Positions 55,807-64,000 of a stretch of DNA of 64,000 nucleotides are shown here, in pieces. Position 1 is the first letter of the stretch. Every line of letters starts with the position of its first letter. Both the position numbers and the translations under genes were made by a program. Origin of the DNA: Lutibacter citreus (lineage in GTDB: Bacteria; Bacteroidota; Bacteroidia; Flavobacteriales; Flavobacteriaceae); assembly GCF_003260195.1 (NCBI RefSeq), contig NZ_QEIH01000002.1:558001-622000 (forward strand), read 5' to 3'. A model generated the notes under the pieces. The model ran no database searches. It was not told the DNA's origin and saw only the letters and a program-made list of their open reading frames with translations.

Positions 55807-56547
55807 TTAATTTATATATTCTTTCAATATATCTTTAAGTATTTCAATATCTTTCTCTTTGTTACGTACAATTTTTAATTGATCATCATACTCAAAACTA
55901 TAATAATTAATTTCAATTAAATTTACGTTCTTTCTTGAAAGAACATCTCTTTTACGTTCATTATACAATTTTTGTTGTTCTTCTCTAGAAACGCCACTAA
56001 TTGTTCTAGTTTCGGATTTGGGATCTTCATTAAATTGTTGCTTTACACGATATTCAATCACAAGATTTAAACTGTGGTAAAAACCATCTAATGGAAGTTT
56101 AGTTCTACTAATTTTATCTTTATGAAAATCCCCTAAAAGGAATGGGAAAGTATATTGTCTTGATGCTTTTTCATTAAGTATTTCATCACATAAATTTAAA
56201 ACGTAGTATTCGTCGCTATTTTCTCTTTTTTGTATACCAAGCTGTTTTTTTGTTATCTCTGCTGTTTTTTCAACTGGAGAATATTCAGATCCTTCTCTTA
56301 CCAAATACCAATACGTATTTTTTTCGTTTCGTTCTGCATGAACAAAAGGAATTTTGTCAAGTGCATTTTCTTTATCTAACTCTCTTAAAACTTTTCTTAG
56401 CGGCATACCCTTTTTAAAGTCTCTTGTAAAAACACCTGCACTTATTAATGCTGGCATAATATCTTTTGCAGGTATCCAATCTTCTTTATGAGTATTAAAA
56501 TATTCAGCAATTACTCCATTAATTTGTTCTATGTTATCCATACTCAT
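55807..56547 (-). CDS. Winged-helix plus putative PD-(D/E)XK-like nuclease protein
   Basis: 246 residues. Residues 1-85 look like a winged-helix domain (WIPAKDIMPALISAGVFTRD). The C-terminal part (about 135-246) has LPLDGFYHSLNLVIEYRVKQ, then RKRDVLSRKNVNLIEINYYS; the Asp...Glu-x-Arg spacing and the LIEINYY strand resemble restriction-endonuclease-like folds. The family is not one I can name, and catalysis is inferred only. A second ATG at 56541 is possible. It is upstream of tRNA-Ala on the same strand. Confidence 0.7.
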   Translation of the reverse strand: MSMDNIEQINGVIAEYFNTHKEDWIPAKDIMPALISAGVFTRDFKKGMPLRKVLRELDKENALDKIPFVHAERNEKNTYWYLVREGSEYSPVEKTAEITKKQLGIQKRENSDEYYVLNLCDEILNEKASRQYTFPFLLGDFHKDKISRTKLPLDGFYHSLNLVIEYRVKQQFNEDPKSETRTISGVSREEQQKLYNERKRDVLSRKNVNLIEINYYSFEYDDQLKIVRNKEKDIEILKDILKEYIN

Positions 56548-56674
56548 CTCTTTAATACTCTTGTTTATAATTGTAGAATTCTACCTTTTTTAAGAAAGCG
56601 CAAAATTATTAATATTAAATGGACTTACAATCTATTTCTTGATAATAAATTACGGTATTTATATCTGAAAAGTA

Positions 56675-57418
56675 TTACTTTTTTTGTTTATTTCTAACAT
56701 AAATTAGTTTAAAACGACCTTTACTTTGGTTATCACGTTGTTCAATTTCAAATTGAGGTAGTGATTTAAATAAAGGTGTTAGTTTATCAAACCCAAAATT
56801 ACGTGAATCAAAATTTGGTTGCTTCTTTAAAATTAATGAACCAACATCACCCATAAAAGCCCAACCATCATCATCTGCAGTATCATCAACAGAGTTTCTT
56901 AGCAAGCGTATTATTTTAGGTGTAATTTTATCGATACTCGCTTTTTTAACTTTTGGTTTTCCAGTTTCAGCATCATCATCTAATTTATCTAAAATTTCTA
57001 AATAGATAAACTTATCACATGCTACAATAAACGGGTCTGGTGTTTTCTTTTCTCCAATTCCGTAAACAACCAAACCAGCTTCTCTTAAACGTGTTGCCAG
57101 TTTTGTGAAATCACTATCTGATGAAACTAAACAAAAACCATTTACCTTTTCTGAATATAAAATATCCATGGCGTCAATTATCATGGCTGAATCTGTTGCG
57201 TTTTTACCCGTAGTATAACCGTACTGTTGAATTGGAGTTATTGCATTTTCTAATAAAATGGCTTTCCATTTAGATAGATGAGGCTTGGTCCAATCTCCAT
57301 AAATACGTTTTATAGTTGGTGTACCATATTTGGTAATTTCCTCCATCATTTCTTTAATATAACGTGATGGAATATTATCGCCGTCTATTAAAACGGCTAG
57401 TTTTATATCTTTAATCAT
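56675..57418 (-). CDS. NYN-domain nuclease with OST-HTH/LOTUS domain
   Basis: 247 residues from ATG 57418. The NYN/PIN-like domain (1-135) shows the catalytic acids: Asp12 and Asp14 in LIDGDN, Asp76 in NATDSAM, Asp101 and Asp103 in SDSDF. The C-terminal part (about 160-240) resembles an OST-HTH/LOTUS RNA-binding domain, with the IDKITPKIIRLLRNSVDDT and DDDGWAFMGDVGSLI segments. Such LabA/DUF88-like proteins cut RNA. An upstream start at 57445 is unlikely. It stands next to two other nucleic-acid-related genes. Confidence 0.88.
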   Translation of the reverse strand: MIKDIKLAVLIDGDNIPSRYIKEMMEEITKYGTPTIKRIYGDWTKPHLSKWKAILLENAITPIQQYGYTTGKNATDSAMIIDAMDILYSEKVNGFCLVSSDSDFTKLATRLREAGLVVYGIGEKKTPDPFIVACDKFIYLEILDKLDDDAETGKPKVKKASIDKITPKIIRLLRNSVDDTADDDGWAFMGDVGSLILKKQPNFDSRNFGFDKLTPLFKSLPQFEIEQRDNQSKGRFKLIYVRNKQKK

Positions 57419-57678
57419 AATGGATAAAGATACGGAATAAATCACTTAAAATAAATTAGAAAACAGGTGATTTTTATACATTAATTTAAAAATATAGTAT
57501 AATAAATATTAAGTATTTAATTTTCTTTCTTTTACTAATTTGTTTTTTAGCTGAAGTACTAATGATGGGGAAGAATTAAATAGCCCGGCTGTTAATGAAA
57601 TTTTAAAGGTGTATTATTTTCTGATAATTCAGAACAAATTATTAGTGTAGCTTTTATTTCACGAATTATCATTTCCCT

Positions 57679-58878
57679 TTATCTATTAATTTTTTGTTGC
57701 AACTCAAATTTAATAGAAGAAGGAAGAGTTTTGTGGAGTACAATTTTAGTGCAATTATTAAACTGAGAAAAAGGAATAAGCTCTTTTTGAAAAGCGTTAA
57801 CAAAAGCAGCTGTGATATTAAGCCAAGGCTCAATTGAAAGCTGGTAAATATTTAATGTTGAGGTTTTCCTATCTGCTTTGCAATCCATACGAGCCGCTAA
57901 TTTTCCATTCCATAAAATTGGTAGTGTAAAATAACCAAATTTGCGTTTTGCAGCAGGGACATAGCACTCTAATAAATAATCAAAATTAAACAATTCTTTA
58001 GTGCGTTTTCGCTGTATTAAAAGATTGTCAAAAGGAGATAGTATTTTAAGTTTATTGATTTTTAATGGTGTGTTCAATAATTGCAATGTAGATGGCAATG
58101 TATAGTAAACAGAATCTTTAATAGTTATTTGTATTAATTCTCCATTTAAAATCATTTCCTGTAAGGTTTTTGATACTAGAGGTTTGGTGTTTTTTAGCAA
58201 ATATGCAATTTGCAAAGCTTGTCCAATTCCGTTTGCTTTTAAATATCGTGTAATTATAAAACGAGCGTATTCATTAGAACTTGGAGTTGATGTGTTAATA
58301 GTATTTGGTAATATACGTTCAGTTAAATCATAAACTTTATGAAAATTGTTTCGGTGAGAAATCATTAATTCACCTTGCATAAAAAGTAATTCCAATGCTT
58401 GTTTAGCTGGTTTGGTTTGCCATTCGCCAAATTTGTCTCCTTTATTGTCAAAATCTTTGGACATTAAAGGACCTTCATTTGATATTCGCTTTAATACCAT
58501 TTTCATTAAAGATTCATCGCGTTTATACCAATGATTTTCTTTTTCAGTAGCAATGGCATGTTTACGGGGTAAACTAAAACGAAAATCTTTTATGGGTAAA
58601 TATGCAGCTGCATGCGACCAGTATTCAAAGATCTGTTTATTGGTCATTAAATCATCTAAGTGAGAAATTGAATATTTTGGGTTTCTATTCCAAAGTGTAT
58701 GATGGTGCGCTCTCTGAATTACAGAGATTGTATCAATTTGAATGTAACCAAGATGTTCAATTGCATACAGTGTGGAGTCTAGAGGGTTTTTATGCTGTTT
58801 AATAGGAGGGATTCTCTGGGATAACAACACCAACTTTCTAGCTTCTTGTATGGAGAGTTTTTCTTTTTTATTAACCAT
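57679..58878 (-). CDS. YcaQ/AlkX-family DNA glycosylase
   Basis: 399 residues, HTH_42 superfamily of winged-helix proteins. The catalytic motif reads Gln47-Ile-Asp49 within HLGYIQIDTISVI, the QxD variant seen in YcaQ/AlkX rather than the QxQ of AlkZ. HHHTLWNR and RMDCKADRK are further landmarks. The family removes bulky alkylated bases and unhooks interstrand crosslinks. The stop lies 261 bases before the NYN gene; the gap holds nothing I can identify. Confidence 0.9.
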   Translation of the reverse strand: MVNKKEKLSIQEARKLVLLSQRIPPIKQHKNPLDSTLYAIEHLGYIQIDTISVIQRAHHHTLWNRNPKYSISHLDDLMTNKQIFEYWSHAAAYLPIKDFRFSLPRKHAIATEKENHWYKRDESLMKMVLKRISNEGPLMSKDFDNKGDKFGEWQTKPAKQALELLFMQGELMISHRNNFHKVYDLTERILPNTINTSTPSSNEYARFIITRYLKANGIGQALQIAYLLKNTKPLVSKTLQEMILNGELIQITIKDSVYYTLPSTLQLLNTPLKINKLKILSPFDNLLIQRKRTKELFNFDYLLECYVPAAKRKFGYFTLPILWNGKLAARMDCKADRKTSTLNIYQLSIEPWLNITAAFVNAFQKELIPFSQFNNCTKIVLHKTLPSSIKFELQQKINR

Positions 58879-58943
58879 CTTACACTATCATTTAGATACC
58901 TCTCTTTTGTTCTTTTGAATCTTGTTTTTAAAAAGTGTTATAA

Positions 58944-59993
58944 TTATTTTTTTGGTTCACGTATTAATTGAATATAAACAGGGTAGTGGTCGCTATAACC
59001 ATTTATAAATCTGTTTCCAGCAAAACTTCTATGAGGATATCCTTTGTATTTTCCTGTTTGTGTGGTTAAATATTGCGGATTAAATACATTTGCTTTATAC
59101 ATTTTATAGGTTGAGAAATCTTTTTTTGTTGTTAGCAACGGTGAAGTAAACATTATTTGATCAAACAAGTTAATATTGTCTCTGTATACTAGTGTGTTTT
59201 GCCCACGTCTAAACATATCTTCCATTGGGTTGTAAATATCACCTTTTTTAACCTTAGATTTTTTTGCTTTTGTTTTTAAAACTTTTTTTAGGCTGGTGTT
59301 TGTTGGATCATCGTTTAAATCTCCCATAATAATCACTTTTGGATTTGGATCTGAGAGTTTTATTTTTTCAATTATTTGAGTATTTAAATAGGCTGCTTTT
59401 TCTCTTTTAGAGCGGCTTTTCTCTTCGCCACCTCTTCTAGATGGCCAGTGATTAACAATTATATGTATTAATTCATCGTTTAAATAACCCGAAACCAATA
59501 ATTGATCTCTGGTGTAAATACGTCTTCCTTTTTCATCCCAAAGTTTTAGTTCAAAATTTTCATGATGTATTGGTCTAAATGCATTTTCTTTATATAATAA
59601 AGCCACATCTATTCCTCTTAAATCAGGTGAATCATAATGAATTATTTGATAGTTTTTATCTTTTAAATTATCAGTATTTAAAAGGTCTTCTAGCACTTTC
59701 CTGTTTTCAACTTCTGCAACGCCAATAATATCTGGGCTATTGTTAGTTTCTTTAACTCCGATTTCTGAAAGAACTTTAGACATGTTTTCAAGTTTTTGTT
59801 TGTAAACTCCTTCTCGGTTCTCTTTTATTCCCATTATTGGACTTTTCTCATCGTCCTTTTCAATATCATTAATAGTATCAAATAAGTTCTCAAGGTTGTA
59901 AAAAGCAATCGTTTTTATTTGGTAATTTTTTTGAGAAAATACCGTGTTAGATACTAGTAAAAAGGTAATTATAAATAGTAAAATTCTTTTCAT
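58944..59993 (-). CDS. Secreted endonuclease/exonuclease/phosphatase-family protein
   Basis: 349 residues, signal peptide (about 1-20, ending TVFSQ). EEP-fold catalytic segments: FYNLENLFD (Asn and Glu nearby), GVAEVENR, VNHWPSRRGG, IMGDLNDDP and YSDHYPVYI (the final Asp-His). Enzymes of this family cleave extracellular DNA or phosphoesters. It likely acts in the periplasm or outside the cell for nucleotide or phosphate recovery. Confidence 0.9.
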   Translation of the reverse strand: MKRILLFIITFLLVSNTVFSQKNYQIKTIAFYNLENLFDTINDIEKDDEKSPIMGIKENREGVYKQKLENMSKVLSEIGVKETNNSPDIIGVAEVENRKVLEDLLNTDNLKDKNYQIIHYDSPDLRGIDVALLYKENAFRPIHHENFELKLWDEKGRRIYTRDQLLVSGYLNDELIHIIVNHWPSRRGGEEKSRSKREKAAYLNTQIIEKIKLSDPNPKVIIMGDLNDDPTNTSLKKVLKTKAKKSKVKKGDIYNPMEDMFRRGQNTLVYRDNINLFDQIMFTSPLLTTKKDFSTYKMYKANVFNPQYLTTQTGKYKGYPHRSFAGNRFINGYSDHYPVYIQLIREPKK

Positions 59994-60201
59994 TGGTTTA
60001 TTTTATTGTTTTTTATCGGTCATACTTTTCATTTGTAAACTTTAAGCCTGGAGTTAATAATTCCTTTGAGTGATAAAAAGGTTAACATGCTTACTTTACA
60101 AATAGTACTGAAACAGATGCTAATGTACTAACAAACTTTAAGCCAAGTTAAATTAATTCAGGCTGAAATATTATATTAATTATTGTTTTTGCTGTGATTT
60201 A

Positions 60202-62211
60202 TTATTCTTTGTATGAAAAAGCGTCAATAGCAATTGGTCCCGTTAAATTTCCTTTATAATGTTTTCCTGTAACTCTAATTTCTAGTTTATGCAGACCCTT
60301 TGGTAACGTGCAAGTTTCATATATAACCACATTATGGAGGTTAGTGCCAAAATAACAATCTATTTTTTCAATAAAATTATCATCAATATAAACTTCAGCG
60401 CTACCCATTTTTTTGTTAATATTTCCGTAGCATTTAGCTTGAGTTCCATGAAAAAAGTAAACGGCTGATGCTCCTTCTTGCTCAGATACTTGTTCACTTC
60501 CCTTATAAATATTTTTACCGTTTAAATTTTTTGTCCAATTTCCGTTATATATAATTGAATAGTGAGAATCATCTACTTTATTCAGAAGTTTATTAGTGTA
60601 ATTGTCTTCTAAAATTACAATTTCGTATTCAGCTTCATCTTTGGTGTTTATAGGGTATTCAATAGCAAAACTTTCATAAGGTTTTAAATTAGGGATTTCA
60701 AATTCTTTGATTTTATTTCTCTTTTGATTTAAATATTGATATATGTTTAGTTTGGAAGGAGTTGAATTTTTTAGACCAAAATTCTCAACTACAGTAGTTA
60801 AATATTGTTTATTGTTTTTAGTTTCAATTTTAAATGGAACTGTTACTAAAGAAGCTGGGTCTTCAGTTTTTTGTGGCAATAAAGCGTAACCAAAAACTAT
60901 TGCGTTTGTTTTAGATTTCCCTAAGAGTTTTAAATCATAATCTGCTGAGGTGATTTTTGTTTTATTCCAATTAAATGTAAGGATTAAACCATCTTTTGTA
61001 GCTGTAAAGCTTTTAACTTTAGCGCCTTTTCCAAAATTTACTTCATCTGAGCTTCCTAACCGTAAAGATTCCATGTTAATGTCGCTTTGAGGGTTAAAGT
61101 TTTTTTCAGCTTTTATACTAACTTTTACCTCGGTTGTTTTATTGTCTATTGGTTTGGTGTTTACAATTTCTATCAAACGTTCAACAGCTAAAGGCATTAT
61201 TACATGTTTAGAACTGTGATTGTCGTTGCCTAAATCTAAATGTTTTTCAACATCAATAACAGCTAATGATAAGTGTGTTGCTCTCCCATAGCTGTCTTGC
61301 TGAACCTTTGGTCTTTCAAATTTGGCCCACTTGTTTTTAGTACCATCGGTATATCTAAATACGGTTACGTCATATGGTTTTCCAGATTCTATTTTCCAAT
61401 TTATTCCGTCTAAAGAACGCATATAAACAGATTTTTTGTCCACTGCATGATTGAAGATTACATGATACTGATGGCGACTTTTCCAAATTACAGGATCTTC
61501 AGGGTAACCACTATAACGATCGTAATTACGTACAGAAACTATTTTATAAGGGCCAAGTAAACTTGTATTTGAAATCATTACATCACCACGTTTTGTAAAA
61601 AAGAGAAAACTCTCATCTTTACGTTGTAAACCTGTTAAATTGGTAAATAAGTGAGATAGGCCTTTGTATCCACGAATATCAATTTTAATTTTTCCAAGCT
61701 TTTCCCAAGGACCTTGTAATTGTTTTGAAGTAAAAATTTCTCCTCCACTAATATGTAGCATATAACCTCCATCATTAAGTTTTACAACCTCAGGATTATG
61801 CGCTTTGGGGAGCACAGTTCCGGTAACTTTAAAAGGACCAAAAGGGTTATTTGCAATTGCATGTGCTACTTCCGATTTTGGCCAACCCCAATGTCCTGTT
61901 TCTTCTTTCCACCTTGCAATTGAAATATGGTATTTTCTATCTTTTCCCAACATAGGGTTTCCGCCCCAATAACACCATTTATTATCTTCTAAGCCATTTT
62001 TTACGTCTCTTGGGAGCACGTTTTTAGCTCCCCATATTTTTTTATCAGTTAACTTTATGTGAATTGGCATTGGCAATATAAAATCTTTGAATTGGCCACC
62101 GGTTACGATCTTTTGGTTAGGAACATAAGGTACTTGAGATATGCAATTAATTGAAGGGTTTAAGCCGAAGATTAAGCAAATTGTGAAAGTTATATTTTTT
62201 AAATAATTCAT
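60202..62211 (-). CDS. Secreted GH43-like beta-propeller protein with C-terminal binding module
   Basis: 669 residues, signal peptide (about 1-25). Residues about 45-360 form a five-bladed-propeller-like glycosidase domain (KAHNPEVVKLNDGGYMLHIS, SGYPEDPVIWKSRHQYHVIF) as in GH43/GH117-type enzymes. A beta-sandwich region (about 360-545) and a C-terminal jelly-roll module (about 545-669, ending GPIAIDAFSYKE) follow. Probably acts on plant or algal polysaccharide. Divergent from a TonB-dependent receptor. The exact GH family is not certain. Confidence 0.82.
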   Translation of the reverse strand: MNYLKNITFTICLIFGLNPSINCISQVPYVPNQKIVTGGQFKDFILPMPIHIKLTDKKIWGAKNVLPRDVKNGLEDNKWCYWGGNPMLGKDRKYHISIARWKEETGHWGWPKSEVAHAIANNPFGPFKVTGTVLPKAHNPEVVKLNDGGYMLHISGGEIFTSKQLQGPWEKLGKIKIDIRGYKGLSHLFTNLTGLQRKDESFLFFTKRGDVMISNTSLLGPYKIVSVRNYDRYSGYPEDPVIWKSRHQYHVIFNHAVDKKSVYMRSLDGINWKIESGKPYDVTVFRYTDGTKNKWAKFERPKVQQDSYGRATHLSLAVIDVEKHLDLGNDNHSSKHVIMPLAVERLIEIVNTKPIDNKTTEVKVSIKAEKNFNPQSDINMESLRLGSSDEVNFGKGAKVKSFTATKDGLILTFNWNKTKITSADYDLKLLGKSKTNAIVFGYALLPQKTEDPASLVTVPFKIETKNNKQYLTTVVENFGLKNSTPSKLNIYQYLNQKRNKIKEFEIPNLKPYESFAIEYPINTKDEAEYEIVILEDNYTNKLLNKVDDSHYSIIYNGNWTKNLNGKNIYKGSEQVSEQEGASAVYFFHGTQAKCYGNINKKMGSAEVYIDDNFIEKIDCYFGTNLHNVVIYETCTLPKGLHKLEIRVTGKHYKGNLTGPIAIDAFSYKE

Positions 62212-62335
62212 TTTATAATCCTATTTGGTATTGCGTTTTTTTAAAGTATAGTTTAAGTTAAAAAAAAGCTTTTGTATGCTAATTTACTATTAAAACTTTG
62301 AGCTAAGTTCTATATTCAATTTTTAATAATGAAAA

Positions 62336-62343
62336 TAATTTTG
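62336..62343 (+). promoter_or_regulatory. Candidate -7 box of the TonB receptor gene
   Basis: TAATTTTG fits TAnnTTTG and lies 21 bases before the ATG at 62365. No good -33 box is seen at standard distance. Confidence 0.35.
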
Positions 62344-62364
62344 TAGTTTGAGAAAAAATTGTGA

Positions 62365-64000
62365 ATGAAAAAGCTAATTATTTTAGGTTTTTTGTGTGTC
62401 TTCTATTGTCAAAATTCAAGAGCGCAAAAAACTTCTTCTATTAGAGGGGAAATCTATGCCGTAACTTTAAATACACCTTTAGAAGGTGTTGAAGTAAAAG
62501 TTGTAGAATTGTTAACCTCTTCAGAAACTAATAAAAATGGTGAATTTAAAATAAACAACTTACCTACGGGGAATTACCTTGTTTCTTTATTCTTGGAAGG
62601 TTATGAATCTCAAAAAATCCCAGTTCATTTAAAAGATGAAGAGGATTTAGATTTAGGGGTAATTTATTTAACACCTGTAAGAAATGAACTTCAAGAAGCT
62701 AATTTAATAGCAATTTCTGATGAAGATTTTTTGGATAATGAAAATCAAAATTCAGATTATATTGCCGGATTATTTCAGTCTTCTAAAGATGCTTATTTAA
62801 GAGCTGCGGCATTTAATTTTAGTCAGGCTTGGTTTAAGGTTCGTGGTTATGATTCTAGTTATGGAACAATTTCTATAAATGGAGTTGAAATGAACAAACT
62901 TTACGATGGAAGACCGCAGTGGAGCAATTGGGGCGGTTTAAATGATGCTTTAAGAAATCAACAATTTTCTAATGGAATACAAGCTTCTGAAACTGCTTTT
63001 GGTGGCGTTTTAGGAACTACAAATTTTATAACAAGAGCTTCAGAATATCAAAAAGTATCAAAAGTTTCAGTGAGCTCTACAAATAGAAGTTACACAAGCA
63101 GACTTATGGCAACTTACGCCAGTGGGGTATTAGAAAATAATTGGTCTTATGTAGTTTCAGGCTCCAGAAGAGCAGCTCAAAATGGCTATTTTGAAGGGAC
63201 TACTTACAATTCTTGGGCAGCTTATATTTCTGCGGAAAAAATATTAAACGACAATCATAGTTTAAGCCTTACTGCATTTACGTCATTTAACCGAAGAGGG
63301 AAATCATCACCAAACACAGAAGAGGTTTTGGATTTGAGAGGTTATAAATACAATTCCTATTGGGGAAAACAAGAAGGCAATAAAAGGAATTCTAGAATGA
63401 AAGAGATTTTTGAACCTGTTGTAATGCTAAGTCATTATTTCGATTCAGATAGTTTTTCCTTACAAAATTCTTTAACCTATCAATTTGGTCATATAAGTAA
63501 CAGCAGGTTGGGGTATTTTAACACTCCAAATCCAGATCCTACTTATTGGAAATATTTACCAAGTAGTTTTTTAAGGTTTGAAGATAATTTAGATTTTTCA
63601 AATGCTTATTTAACAGAACAAGAATTTTTAAAAAATGGTCAAATTAATTGGCAAAATCTGTATGATATAAATAATGAAAATGGAAACTCATTATACTATT
63701 TATATGAAGATAGGGTTGATGATTCCCAAATCACTTTTAATACATTGTTAAATGCAAGTATAAGTAGTAGTCTTAATTTAAATGCAGGATTAACTTATAA
63801 AAATTTAACATCGAACAATTATGGAAATATGTTGGATTTGCTGGGTGGTAGCGGGTTTGTAGATTTAGATCAATACGCAATAGGTGAAGCGCAACAAAAT
63901 AATTTAAACAACCCAAATAATATAGTTTCTGTAGATGATGAGTTTCAATATAATTATAAAGTTTTTGCAAATGTAGCAAGTGCTTTTGGGCAATTGCAAT
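62365..64000 (+). CDS. TonB-dependent receptor (3' truncated by window)
   Basis: At least 545 residues, open to the window end. Signal peptide (about 1-20, ending NSRAQK). Residues 24-110 form a carboxypeptidase-like regulatory domain (SIRGEIYAVTLNTPLEGVEV, GEFKINNLPTGNYLVSLF). The plug contains FKVRGYDSSYGTISINGVEM and GGVLGTTNFITRAS. The start of the beta barrel follows (NRSYTSRLMATYASG). It imports a ligand across the outer membrane. It is not typical SusC in its start, and whether a SusD gene follows cannot be seen. Confidence 0.9.
   Translation, partial: MKKLIILGFLCVFYCQNSRAQKTSSIRGEIYAVTLNTPLEGVEVKVVELLTSSETNKNGEFKINNLPTGNYLVSLFLEGYESQKIPVHLKDEEDLDLGVIYLTPVRNELQEANLIAISDEDFLDNENQNSDYIAGLFQSSKDAYLRAAAFNFSQAWFKVRGYDSSYGTISINGVEMNKLYDGRPQWSNWGGLNDALRNQQFSNGIQASETAFGGVLGTTNFITRASEYQKVSKVSVSSTNRSYTSRLMATYASGVLENNWSYVVSGSRRAAQNGYFEGTTYNSWAAYISAEKILNDNHSLSLTAFTSFNRRGKSSPNTEEVLDLRGYKYNSYWGKQEGNKRNSRMKEIFEPVVMLSHYFDSDSFSLQNSLTYQFGHISNSRLGYFNTPNPDPTYWKYLPSSFLRFEDNLDFSNAYLTEQEFLKNGQINWQNLYDINNENGNSLYYLYEDRVDDSQITFNTLLNASISSSLNLNAGLTYKNLTSNNYGNMLDLLGGSGFVDLDQYAIGEAQQNNLNNPNNIVSVDDEFQYNYKVFANVASAFGQLQ

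Noticed and set aside
57540-57600. att-like direct repeat of the tRNA-Ala 3' end, bounding an island
   Set aside because: A GATGGGGAAG stretch there only loosely resembles the tRNA end; no direct repeat of useful length was seen.
1-64000. CRISPR arrays, prophage or insertion sequences
   Set aside because: No regularly spaced direct repeats, transposase or phage genes were found in any frame examined.

Overview
The window is AT-rich, roughly one third G+C, and reads as chromosome of a flavobacterium (Bacteroidota, Flavobacteriaceae), probably free-living or marine. The evidence is gene content and style: PiT transporters fused to a PhoU-like tail, a TonB-dependent receptor with a carboxypeptidase-like N-terminal domain, GldK/FGE-like proteins, RlmF, a YqiK-type flotillin, Bacteroidota -7 promoter boxes (TAnnTTTG) and little use of Shine-Dalgarno sites. 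The genus is inferred only from this general look. I see no phage, insertion sequence or CRISPR array.

Layout. 1-4.6 kb: two tandem paralogous phosphate transporters, the first cut by the window edge. 4.7-7.0 kb: AraC regulator, a 48-residue small ORF, an AhpD-like protein, and an XRE regulator with a membrane partner. 7.3-12.8 kb: a minus-strand set (DoxX, TetR, NAD(P)-binding protein, nitroreductase, quinone/enone reductase, YqhD-type alcohol dehydrogenase, DJ-1 lipoprotein) that looks like an electrophile/aldehyde detoxification regulon, with a TetR-type palindrome over the promoter of its first gene. 12.8-17.7 kb: rlmF, a Gfo/Idh/MocA dehydrogenase with a sugar-phosphate isomerase/epimerase, an esterase and an OsmC protein. 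17.8-23.0 kb: minus-strand DEAD-box helicase, B12-binding radical SAM protein, VF530, TlpA-like thioredoxin, VOC and GNAT proteins. 23.1-25.8 kb: a TIR-transmembrane protein beside a decayed GH16 (agarase-like) fragment.

26-37 kb: a CLC(F)-type channel/antiporter, a double-ABC ModF-like ATPase with complementary degeneration, a PAS histidine kinase, three GNAT acetyltransferases, a DinB-like protein, recJ and a second OsmC. 37.3-44.2 kb: a plus-strand membrane/stress gene run (NfeD-like, flotillin, MscS, Kef-type antiporter, small tail-anchored protein, DUF2157, GDYXXLXY protein, ppnP). 44.3-50.3 kb: TPR histidine kinase, FAD protein, HAD phosphatase, second RhlE-type helicase. 50.5-55.4 kb: Tat-exported Gfo/Idh/MocA, FGE-fold protein, YceI, ApbE, and a divergent PAS-AraC regulator. 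55.7-60 kb: tRNA-Ala(GGC) followed by nucleic-acid enzymes (putative PD-(D/E)XK-like protein, NYN-LOTUS nuclease, YcaQ/AlkX glycosylase) and a secreted EEP nuclease/phosphatase. 60.2-64 kb: a secreted GH43-like beta-propeller protein divergent from a TonB-dependent receptor that runs off the end.

Small palindromic intergenic elements recur: three copies of one roughly 75-80 bp family (two on +, one on -) and one element of a second family. One copy sits in the loop of a transcription terminator. The best candidates for unexplored biology are the TIR-membrane protein, the composite-site ABC ATPase, the TetR detoxification regulon with a DJ-1 lipoprotein, the flotillin-centred operon and the nuclease/glycosylase cluster next to tRNA-Ala. 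No single locus is plainly a new system.
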